From Lachnospiraceae bacterium (GTDB taxonomy: Bacteria; Bacillota; Clostridia; Lachnospirales; Lachnospiraceae): a stretch of DNA of 64,000 nt. The notes beneath the pieces are model-generated. The model was not told where the DNA came from. It was given only the letters and a program-made list of their open reading frames with translations, and made no database searches. The stretch covers positions 26,891 through 90,890 of the forward strand of contig JAFYZH010000092.1 in NCBI GenBank assembly GCA_017548765.1, in the 5' to 3' direction. A program made the translations under genes and the position numbers. This document shows, piece by piece, positions 26,277-33,282 of this stretch; position 1 is the stretch's first letter, and every line of letters starts with the position of its first letter.

Positions 26277-28667
26277 TTATTTCTTTGCAACACTGTCTAC
26301 ATAACGCTTGATCTCGGATGCATTGGTGTATTTCTCCATGTGATCACCGTTGGTTACAATGAAGGTCGGAGCTTGCATTACGCCGTACTTGGAAACAAGG
26401 TCAGCATTTTCCTCTGCATCGATGGTCTCATACTCCATGTTGCCGAGCATCGTCTTCGCGATCTTGCAGTTCGGACATGTCTTCGTTGTGAAAAGCATAC
26501 GCTTCTCTGTGGAAACCGCTGTATCCTCAGCCGTCGTATCCAGTTTATCGACTGCTGAAACGGACTGCATCGGATGGTTACCCTTCGCTGCTACCTTATT
26601 CGCATCGATCTTGTAAACAAGACGATCGTCAAACTCAGCGCGCTTACCTTCGTTCCAGTTCTGTACCGGACGATAGTAACCGGTGATACGGCTGTAGATC
26701 TCTGCCTTCTTACCGCAGATCGGGCACATCTCGACTTCACCGCTGATGTAGCCGTGAGACTGGCATACGGAGTATGTCGGGGACAATGTATAATACGGCA
26801 GTTCATAGTTCTCGGCGATAGTACGAACGAGCTTCGCTGCTGCTTTCCAGTCAGGCAGACGCTCTCCGAGGAACGTATGGAATACGGTACCGGATGTATA
26901 CAGGGTCTGAAGCTTATCCTGGATATCCAGAGCCTCGAAGATATCCTCGGTATAACCTACCGGAAGGTGGGAACTGTTGGTGTAGTAAGGCTCACCATTC
27001 ATACCGGAACTGATGATGTCCGGGAACTTCTTCTTATCGTGACGAGCCAGACGATATGCCGTAGACTCAGCGGGCGTAGCTTCGAGGTTGTACAGATCGC
27101 CATACTGCTCCTGGTAATCGGACAGACGCTCACGCATGTGATTCAGAACACGTTTGGAGAATTCCTGAGTCTTCTCATCCGTCATGTCAGCCTTGATCCA
27201 CTTAGCGTTCAATCCGGCTTCGTTCATGCCGACCAGACCGATCGTTGAGAAGTGGTTATCGAAGGTTCCCAGATAACGCTTGGTGTAAGGATACAGACCT
27301 TCATTCAAGAGCTTTGTGATAACGCCACGCTTGATCTTCAGGGAACGCGCGGAAATGTCCATCAGACGGTCGAGACGAGCGAAGAAATCCGCCTCATCAT
27401 TTGCCAGATAAGCGATACGAGGCATGTTGATCGTTACAACGCCTACGCTACCTGTGCTCTCGCCGGAACCGAAGAAACCGCCGGTCTTCTTACGGAGCTC
27501 ACGCAGATCCAGACGCAGACGGCAGCACATACTGCGCACGTCCGAAGGCTGCATGTCGCTGTTGATATAGTTCGAGAAATACGGAGTACCGTACTTGGAA
27601 GTCATCTCGAACAGCAGACGGTTGTTCTCGGTGTCGGACCAGTCGAAATCCCGGGTGATCGAGTAAGTCGGGATCGGATACTGGAAGCCGCGGCCGTTTG
27701 CATCGCCCTCGAGCATGGTCTCGATGAACGCACGGTTCACCATGTCCATCTCCGCCTTACAATCCTTATACTTGAAATCCATTTCCTTACCGCCTACGAT
27801 CGCAGGAAGTTCTGCGAGGTCGTTCGGTACGGTCCAGTCTAAGGTGATATTCGAGAACGGAGCCTGTGTACCCCAACGGGAAGGCGTATTTACACCATAT
27901 ACGAAAGCTTCGATGCATTTCTTAACTTCCGGATAGGTCAGGTGATCTGCCTTAACGAACGGTGCCAGATAGGTATCGAACGAGGAAAATGCCTGTGCGC
28001 CCGCCCACTCGTTCTGCATGATGCCGAGGAAGTTTACCATCTGGTTGCAAAGAACGGAAAGATGCTTTGCAGGAGCAGATGTGATCTTACCGGGAATGCC
28101 GCCGAGGCCTTCCACGATGAGCTGCTTCAGAGACCAGCCTGCGCAGTAACCGGTCAGCATGGACAGGTCATGGATATGGATATCCGCCTCACGGTGTGCC
28201 TTCGCGATCTCCTCGTCGTAGATCTCAGACAGCCAGTAGTTTGCGGTAACGGCGCCGGAGTTCGAAAGGATCAGACCGCCGACCGAATAGGTGACGGTGG
28301 AGTTCTCCTTAACACGCCAGTCTTCTACCTTTACGTAGCTGTTAACGACATCGCGATAGTCGAGGATCGTGGACTTCATGTTACGGATCTTCTCGCGCTG
28401 TTTACGGTACAGGATGTACGCCTTCGCTACGTCGGTGTAGCCGGACTGTTCGAGAACGTGCTCAACGCTGTCCTGGATCTGCTCGACGGTGATGCATCCG
28501 TCTTTCTGCTTCGTCTGGAAGTCAGCCGTAACGCGCAATGCAAGAAGCTGGATGATGTCCTTATTTACCAGTTTCTCGGTTGCAACAAAGGCTTTCTCGA
28601 TCGCTGCCTCGATCTTCGCGATCTGAAATTCCGCTGTTTCCCCATCTCTCTTAATAACCTTGATCAT
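26277..28667 (-). CDS. nrdD: Anaerobic ribonucleoside-triphosphate reductase with fused thioredoxin/glutaredoxin-like domain
   Basis: A class III glycyl-radical reductase that makes dNTPs without oxygen. It has 796 residues. An ATP-cone is at the N-terminus (IKVIKRDGETAEF), the zinc motif is MCPICGKK with upstream VCQSHG, and the glycyl radical site is SRITGYYRP, with the glycine near 663. Ordinary enzymes end soon after this. Here a linker of about 60 residues leads to a glutaredoxin/NrdH-like domain from about 724 to 796 with an active-site CPNC at 731-734. That fits the type that takes electrons from a thioredoxin-like donor rather than formate. No nrdG is adjacent; the one at 32772 may activate both. 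Confidence 0.92.
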   Translation of the reverse strand: MIKVIKRDGETAEFQIAKIEAAIEKAFVATEKLVNKDIIQLLALRVTADFQTKQKDGCITVEQIQDSVEHVLEQSGYTDVAKAYILYRKQREKIRNMKSTILDYRDVVNSYVKVEDWRVKENSTVTYSVGGLILSNSGAVTANYWLSEIYDEEIAKAHREADIHIHDLSMLTGYCAGWSLKQLIVEGLGGIPGKITSAPAKHLSVLCNQMVNFLGIMQNEWAGAQAFSSFDTYLAPFVKADHLTYPEVKKCIEAFVYGVNTPSRWGTQAPFSNITLDWTVPNDLAELPAIVGGKEMDFKYKDCKAEMDMVNRAFIETMLEGDANGRGFQYPIPTYSITRDFDWSDTENNRLLFEMTSKYGTPYFSNYINSDMQPSDVRSMCCRLRLDLRELRKKTGGFFGSGESTGSVGVVTINMPRIAYLANDEADFFARLDRLMDISARSLKIKRGVITKLLNEGLYPYTKRYLGTFDNHFSTIGLVGMNEAGLNAKWIKADMTDEKTQEFSKRVLNHMRERLSDYQEQYGDLYNLEATPAESTAYRLARHDKKKFPDIISSGMNGEPYYTNSSHLPVGYTEDIFEALDIQDKLQTLYTSGTVFHTFLGERLPDWKAAAKLVRTIAENYELPYYTLSPTYSVCQSHGYISGEVEMCPICGKKAEIYSRITGYYRPVQNWNEGKRAEFDDRLVYKIDANKVAAKGNHPMQSVSAVDKLDTTAEDTAVSTEKRMLFTTKTCPNCKIAKTMLGNMEYETIDAEENADLVSKYGVMQAPTFIVTNGDHMEKYTNASEIKRYVDSVAKK

Positions 28668-28746
28668 AATAATACCCTCTTTTATATCTTTTTCGAACGC
28701 CCCTTATATTCTGCCATAAGGAGTAGGTTTTGTGCTGTTGTACCCT

Positions 28747-28775
28747 ATTCTAGCACACAATATAGTGGGTGTCAA
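28747..28775 (-). promoter_or_regulatory. Promoter of the fused nrdD gene
   Basis: On the minus strand, a consensus TTGACA (28770-28775), 17 bases, TAGAAT (28747-28752). The spacer is almost filled by an NrdR-box-like site, which would place a bound repressor on the promoter itself. Confidence 0.82.
28755..28770 (-). promoter_or_regulatory. NrdR-box-like site, proximal, nrdD (fused)
   Basis: ACACAATATAGTGGGT, read on the plus strand, matches the known NrdR consensus acaCwAtATaTwGtgt at most positions. It lies between the -35 and -10 boxes. Its partner begins 30 bases away, about three helical turns, which is the usual arrangement of paired NrdR boxes. Confidence 0.75.
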
Positions 28776-28784
28776 CACCAAAAC

Positions 28785-28800
28785 GCACAATATATGGGGT
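28785..28800 (-). promoter_or_regulatory. NrdR-box-like site, distal, nrdD (fused)
   Basis: GCACAATATATGGGGT, plus strand, matches the core CwAtATaT of the NrdR consensus. It lies upstream of the -35 box of the fused nrdD and is paired with the site at 28755-28770. Confidence 0.72.
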
Positions 28801-28857
28801 GTACGTAAATAAATACATGCAACGGCCCACAACATGTGGTTATAGGGCTTTTTTCGG

Positions 28858-30102
28858 TCAGATCTTCATCTCTTTCGGCAGATAAGCGCAGATAAAAACG
28901 CCGTCTTCCCGGTATTCCTGGCTGATGAGACGACCGTATTTGCGGATCAATGTCAGCTTCGCACTGTCCTCAAAAGCGATCAGGCTCTCACGATAGATCA
29001 TATCTCTGTGCATATAAGATGCTAATAATTCTCTCAGTTCTTCGACGCCTTCGCCAGTCTTTGCGCTGATCATTACGGAAGCTTCCGCAGAGAAATCCCG
29101 CATCTTCGGCAACACGCCGTCATTTTCCGCACGGACGACATCACATTTATTGAAAACGGTAATGACCGGCTTATCGGCAGCATTCAGTTCCCTGAGCGTT
29201 TCCTTTACGACCTGCATCTGCAGATCCATCGAGGTCGAAGAAGCATCCACAACATGTAGAATGAGATCACAATGTACCGCCTCTTCCAACGTACTCTTAA
29301 ACGCGTCGATAACGTCATGTGGAAGTTTATTGATAAAGCCTACGGTATCAGTAAGCAACAGTTCTTCCTTATTTGCGAACTTCATGATCCTGGTCGTCGT
29401 ATCCAGCGTCGCGAACAGTTTATTTTCGGACAATACATTTGCATCCGTGAGATGATTCAGAAGCGTGGACTTACCGGCATTCGTATATCCGACGAGAGCC
29501 GCCGACATATGCAGGCTCCTCTCCCGGTTCTTCCGCTGCGCCTCACGATTCTTCACGACCTTCTTCAGTTCCTGCTTCAGGAAACCGATCCGCTCGTGGA
29601 TGAGTCGGCGGTCCGTCTCGAGTTTCTTCTCACCGGGGCCGCGGGTACCGATACCACCGCCCAGTCGCGACAGACTTTTACGAAGCCCGACCAGACGCGC
29701 CGCACGATATTTCTGCATGGCCAGTTCGACCTGAAGTTTACCTTCGGCCGATGCTGCGTGAGCGGCAAATATATCCAGGATCAGCATCGTACGGTCCAGG
29801 ACTGCGCAGTCGAGTGCTTCCTCCATGTTGCGGTATTGGACCGGACTGAGTTCATCGTCACAGATCACACCGTCGGCATGCAGCCCCTGTACGAGCATGC
29901 GCAATTCCTCGAGTTTTCCGCTCCCGACATACGTCACGGGATGGATGCGAGTCAGGTTTTGCGTCAAACTGCCGCAGGCATCGCCTCCGGCAGTCTTCAC
30001 TAATTCTTCTAATTCTTTCAAAGAATCTTTCAGTTCGTCTTCATCGCCGGTACTTACGCCGACGAGGACGAATCGTTTTATTTCCTCACGTGTTTCGATC
30101 AT
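28858..30102 (-). CDS. hflX: GTPase HflX
   Basis: A ribosome-associated GTPase that can split stalled ribosomes after stress. It has 414 residues. The N-terminal HflX domain has the motif TYVGSGKLEEL near residues 55-65 and a glycine-rich RLGGGIGTRGPGEKKLETDRR region near 146-166. The GTPase domain has the P-loop ALVGYTNAGKSTLLN near 200-214, the G3 DTVGFINKLP and the G4 NKCD. It overlaps the stop of the lipoprotein gene by 4 bases. Confidence 0.95.
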   Translation of the reverse strand: MIETREEIKRFVLVGVSTGDEDELKDSLKELEELVKTAGGDACGSLTQNLTRIHPVTYVGSGKLEELRMLVQGLHADGVICDDELSPVQYRNMEEALDCAVLDRTMLILDIFAAHAASAEGKLQVELAMQKYRAARLVGLRKSLSRLGGGIGTRGPGEKKLETDRRLIHERIGFLKQELKKVVKNREAQRKNRERSLHMSAALVGYTNAGKSTLLNHLTDANVLSENKLFATLDTTTRIMKFANKEELLLTDTVGFINKLPHDVIDAFKSTLEEAVHCDLILHVVDASSTSMDLQMQVVKETLRELNAADKPVITVFNKCDVVRAENDGVLPKMRDFSAEASVMISAKTGEGVEELRELLASYMHRDMIYRESLIAFEDSAKLTLIRKYGRLISQEYREDGVFICAYLPKEMKI

Positions 30103-31280
30103 TGATTTTCTCCGGGTATTTGTTCGATCTTCATGTGGATCAGGGATATCTCGGCATCGATCCGTTCATCATCCGGAAACGTTTCTTTGTAGGTCAATGC
30201 TTTATCGTATGCATTATTATAATCCCCGAGTTGATACAGGATCATGATCTCGTTCCATGCCAGATCATCGTTGCATCCATGGTCTCCCAGCGCGATCGCA
30301 GATGCGATATTGTGTTTAGCGTTGTTATAATCGCCGAGTTCGTATTGGGCATAGGCACATTGCGCCCATATCGCCTGGATCTCGGGTGTATTTCGTCCTT
30401 TCGCTCCGGTCTGAAGAAAACTCCTGTAGATCGCTTCCGCTTTCTTAAAATCGCCGAGGTTTTCCTGACACAGGCCGGCATATAAGACCGCCGAAGGATC
30501 GTTGCTCTTTACCGGGTTTGCCAGTTCCTGAAGCGCATTCGTGTATTTCCCGAGGAGGTAGTACGCCTTACCTTTCAGCAGATGGATCCTGTCCGTATCC
30601 TCCGTGCTCTCGAATATCTTATTCAGGAAATCCACGCCGGTTTCCGCGTAGCCGAGCTCCGAAAGCGTCTCATAGATGCGATAATCCAGGAAGGGGTCTG
30701 CAGACAAGTCCGCGCATTCTTTCAGATCATTGAACCCATCCTCAAACGCTCCGCTGCGGATATTTACGATCCCCCGAAGAAACAAGGAGTCCGCTTTATG
30801 TACATCCAGTTCGATCAATGCATTCAGGGTCGCCAGGGCCTCCTGGTAGAAACCGCCTTCCGCTTCTGCCTGTGCACGATAAGACAGGATGTCATAATCG
30901 ATCGCGCCTACACGCGTACCGGTATTCCGGATCGCCTGGGTGAACTGACCGATCGCTGCGTCATAGTTCTTCTGCTCGAGGTAGATCAGCCCTTTTCCGC
31001 GATAAGCTTCCTGCTGATCCTTATCGAGGGAGATCGACGTATCAAAGGCTTTGAATGCCTTTTCGTAGTCTTTCATCTCAATATAATTCATGCCCAGATC
31101 GCAGTAGATGGAAGGGTTTTGATCATCCAAAGAAATGGCCTGCAAAAATAGTCCTTCCGCCTCTTTATAGTTTTTCTGATTATACAATGTGATACCATCC
31201 GATCTCATGATGGCTGCTTCGGAACTGCATCCGCATAAAACAGCGATCAGAGGTAATATCACGCATGCTTTCTTCTTCAT
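30099..31280 (-). CDS. TPR-repeat lipoprotein
   Basis: I start at the ATG at 31280 (MKKKACVILPLIAVLCGC): this gives a clean lipoprotein signal with lipobox LCGC, the lipid-bearing Cys near residue 18. A longer frame from 31349 would place the signal internally. The rest, about 375 residues, is a series of tetratricopeptide repeats, for example YNQKNYKEAEGLFLQAI, MKDYEKAFKAFDTSI and QKNYDAAIGQFTQAI. It is probably a surface scaffold or assembly protein. The partner is not known. It overlaps hflX, so the two are expressed together. Confidence 0.85.
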   Translation of the reverse strand: MKKKACVILPLIAVLCGCSSEAAIMRSDGITLYNQKNYKEAEGLFLQAISLDDQNPSIYCDLGMNYIEMKDYEKAFKAFDTSISLDKDQQEAYRGKGLIYLEQKNYDAAIGQFTQAIRNTGTRVGAIDYDILSYRAQAEAEGGFYQEALATLNALIELDVHKADSLFLRGIVNIRSGAFEDGFNDLKECADLSADPFLDYRIYETLSELGYAETGVDFLNKIFESTEDTDRIHLLKGKAYYLLGKYTNALQELANPVKSNDPSAVLYAGLCQENLGDFKKAEAIYRSFLQTGAKGRNTPEIQAIWAQCAYAQYELGDYNNAKHNIASAIALGDHGCNDDLAWNEIMILYQLGDYNNAYDKALTYKETFPDDERIDAEISLIHMKIEQIPGENQ

Positions 31281-31296
31281 AACGATCTCCAGATAC

Positions 31297-31325
31297 TTGT
31301 ATCCTTTCCGAATATGTGCTACAAT
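31297..31325 (+). promoter_or_regulatory. degV promoter
   Basis: TTGTAT (31297-31302), 17 bases, TACAAT (31320-31325). The start at 31374 is about 48 bases downstream. It overlaps the divergent promoter at 31311-31339. Confidence 0.62.
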
Positions 31326-31339
31326 GGTTAACACGTCAA
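31311..31339 (-). promoter_or_regulatory. Promoter of the TPR lipoprotein-hflX pair
   Basis: On the minus strand, TTGACG (31334-31339), 17 bases, CATATT (31311-31316). The start at 31280 is about 30 bases downstream. The two divergent promoters overlap, so polymerase probably cannot use both at the same moment. Confidence 0.55.
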
Positions 31340-31373
31340 ATACGTGCAATGCAAACGCACAGAAAGGTTTTTT

Positions 31374-32237
31374 ATGAAACGATTTTTGATCTCCACCGAC
31401 TCTACTTGTGACCTGCCGGACGATTTCGTAAAGGAGTATAACGTCCCCGTTATCAGTCTTTACTACATCATGGACGGCGTTTCCTATGGTCCGGACTGCC
31501 AGATGGCGCCGCAGACATTCTACGCGAAGATGCGTGAAGGTTTATTACCGACTACCAATGCGATGAACCCGGAAGGTTTTATCGAAAAGATCCGCCCTTA
31601 TGTAGCGGAAGGATATGATATCCTGCATATCGCGTTCTCTTCAGGCCTAAGCTCCACCTGCCAGAATGCATTTGCCGGAGCAAATACTCTGATGGAGGAG
31701 TTCCCCGATCGAAAGATCATCGTGATCGACTCTCTCTCCGCTTCCCTGGGTCAGGGCCTCGTTGTATATAAGGCCGTAATGATGAAAGAACAGGGGAAAT
31801 CCATGGATGAGATCGCCGAGTGGCTCAAAGCCAATATCAAGCACTTCTGCCATCAGTTCACGGTCAATGACCTCTTCCACCTGCACCGCGGCGGCCGCGT
31901 TTCGAAGACCGCAGCGATCGTCGGAACCCTGGTCAGCCTGAAGCCTGTCCTCCATGTGGATGACGAAGGTCTTCTGAAGCCTGTCGGTAAGTCCATCGGC
32001 CGTAAGAAATCCCTGAATGCCCTGGTTGACAATATGGGCGCGTCCCTCGGTGACTGGGAGAACGATACGATCTTCCTCGGTCACGGCGACTGCCTCGACG
32101 ATGCTAAATACGTTGCAGCTCAGGTAAAGAGCCGCTTCGGCATCGATTGCAAGATCATCAACTACATCTCTCCGACCATCGGAGCCCATTCCGGTCCCGG
32201 AACCGTCGCTCTGTTCTTCATGGGAGAGAAACGATAA
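31374..32237 (+). CDS. DegV family fatty-acid-binding protein
   Basis: A 287-residue protein of the DegV family, which binds a fatty acid in a central pocket; some members (FakB) present fatty acids to the kinase FakA. I choose the ATG at 31374 (MKRFLISTDSTCDLP), which carries the family N-terminus; the frame opens at 31344. Further motifs are HIAFSSGLSSTCQNA near residues 87-101, IDSLSASLGQGLVV, FTVNDLFHLHRGGRVS, LKPVLHVDDEGLL and the C-terminal GPTIGAHSGPGT-type sequence (PTIGAHSGPGT). No fakA gene is adjacent. Confidence 0.93.
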   Translation: MKRFLISTDSTCDLPDDFVKEYNVPVISLYYIMDGVSYGPDCQMAPQTFYAKMREGLLPTTNAMNPEGFIEKIRPYVAEGYDILHIAFSSGLSSTCQNAFAGANTLMEEFPDRKIIVIDSLSASLGQGLVVYKAVMMKEQGKSMDEIAEWLKANIKHFCHQFTVNDLFHLHRGGRVSKTAAIVGTLVSLKPVLHVDDEGLLKPVGKSIGRKKSLNALVDNMGASLGDWENDTIFLGHGDCLDDAKYVAAQVKSRFGIDCKIINYISPTIGAHSGPGTVALFFMGEKR

Positions 32238-32259
32238 TACAGCGCCGATAAGGCACCTA

Positions 32260-32299
32260 AGGCTGACCCTTCAATTCGATGGGTCAGCCTGATTTTTTT
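32260..32299 (+). terminator. degV terminator
   Basis: AGGCTGACCC (32260-32269) pairs with GGGTCAGCCT (32281-32290), loop of 11 bases, followed by a run of seven T that enters the dut stop codon. The convergent dut gene may use the same stem. Confidence 0.85.
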
Positions 32300-32747
32300 A
32301 CAGGATACCGGTGCTTCCGAAGCCGCCACGGTCCTCTCCGTCGAGGCTCTCGACTTCTTCGAAAACGATCTTCGGCTGGTTCTCCATGATACGGAACTGG
32401 CAGATACGGTCACCCACATGGATCTCGGTGTCCCGCATCGCAAGCGCCGGAAAACGCCAGATATCGTTATTACCACAGTAGGATCCGTCGATCACGCCCA
32501 TGTGGTTCGCCTGCAGGATACCGAAATTCTTAAATGTCGAACTTCTCGGCACGATGTGTGCCTCATATCCCTCGGGTAATTGCATACATACGCCGAGACT
32601 GATAAGTTTAAAATCCCCGGCCTTTAATACGACATCTTCGGCGGCCCGAAGGTCGATCCAATCCGACTTGCCGTCGATATAGGTCAGTTTTTCGATCTGA
32701 TCGGAAACATATCGGATCCGAATCTTCTCTGACTTAGTAGTTCCCAT
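32298..32747 (-). CDS. dut: dUTP diphosphatase
   Basis: Hydrolyses dUTP to dUMP, keeping uracil out of DNA and supplying dUMP for thymidylate synthesis. It has 149 residues, the usual trimeric type. The five family motifs are visible, including [11 protein letters not shown] near 67-77, [13 protein letters not shown] near 81-93, [10 protein letters not shown] near 112-121, and the C-terminal [11 protein letters not shown]. It lies 24 bases after nrdG and closes an nrdD-nrdG-dut operon. Confidence 0.95.
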   Translation of the reverse strand: MGTTKSEKIRIRYVSDQIEKLTYIDGKSDWIDLRAAEDVVLKAGDFKLISLGVCMQLPEGYEAHIVPRSSTFKNFGILQANHMGVIDGSYCGNNDIWRFPALAMRDTEIHVGDRICQFRIMENQPKIVFEEVESLDGEDRGGFGSTGIL

Positions 32748-32771
32748 TTTCTATCCCTCTCTTAATGCGGA

Positions 32772-33269
32772 TCAATCACAGAATAAAACCGCTTCTTTAT
32801 CTTCTCTCTGCAAGCTTTTCTGAACGTCGATCACTTTCTGGTTTGAACTCCCCCGCCACTTCAACTGATTATCCAACAGTTCGGATACAAACGGTCCGTC
32901 GATCACCACATCGATCTGTTTCATCATCGGCAGATCACGGATCGCTTCCCATTCATAACCGGTATATAACCAGATCGTCTTATCAGGGAACGTTTCACGG
33001 ATCTCTGCGATCAGATCGGCTACATCGGCTCGATTTTTATAGAACAGCGGATCACCGCCGCTGAATGTGATCCCGGAGATATAATCTTTCGCAAGTTCAT
33101 CAAACACTTCCTGTTTTGCGGCTGCGTCGAAGGGTAAGCCTCCTTCACAGTCCCAGGTAACAGGATTTTGACACCCTTCGCAGCAATGCGAACAACCGCT
33201 GACCCAGAGGACCACGCGAAGCCCGTCGCCGTTTAGCATATCATCCTTCGTTATATTGTGATAACGCAT
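32772..33269 (-). CDS. nrdG: Anaerobic ribonucleotide reductase activating protein
   Basis: The radical-SAM activase that puts the glycyl radical on NrdD. It has 165 residues. The cluster motif is VSGCSHCCEGCQNP near residues 28-41 (CxxxCxxC), and the SAM glycine motif is ITFSGGDPLF near 71-80. A conserved TGYEWE motif is near 102. It starts 13 bases after nrdD. As the only nrdG in the window it may serve the fused NrdD at 26277 as well. Confidence 0.95.
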   Translation of the reverse strand: MRYHNITKDDMLNGDGLRVVLWVSGCSHCCEGCQNPVTWDCEGGLPFDAAAKQEVFDELAKDYISGITFSGGDPLFYKNRADVADLIAEIRETFPDKTIWLYTGYEWEAIRDLPMMKQIDVVIDGPFVSELLDNQLKWRGSSNQKVIDVQKSLQREDKEAVLFCD

Positions 33270-33282
33270 CTTCTATCTCCGT

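Noticed and set aside
27942-28808. A 288-codon plus-strand frame inside nrdD
   Set aside because: Antisense shadow of the NrdD N-terminal half, and it runs through the promoter and NrdR sites.
28801-28857. Hairpin with a T-run (GCCC...GGGC then TTTTTT) between hflX and nrdD
   Set aside because: The T-run is on the plus strand and no plus-strand gene ends there, so it is not a terminator of hflX or nrdD as oriented.
31281-31349. N-terminal extension of the TPR lipoprotein
   Set aside because: It would hide the lipoprotein signal inside the chain and it covers the promoters at 31297-31339.
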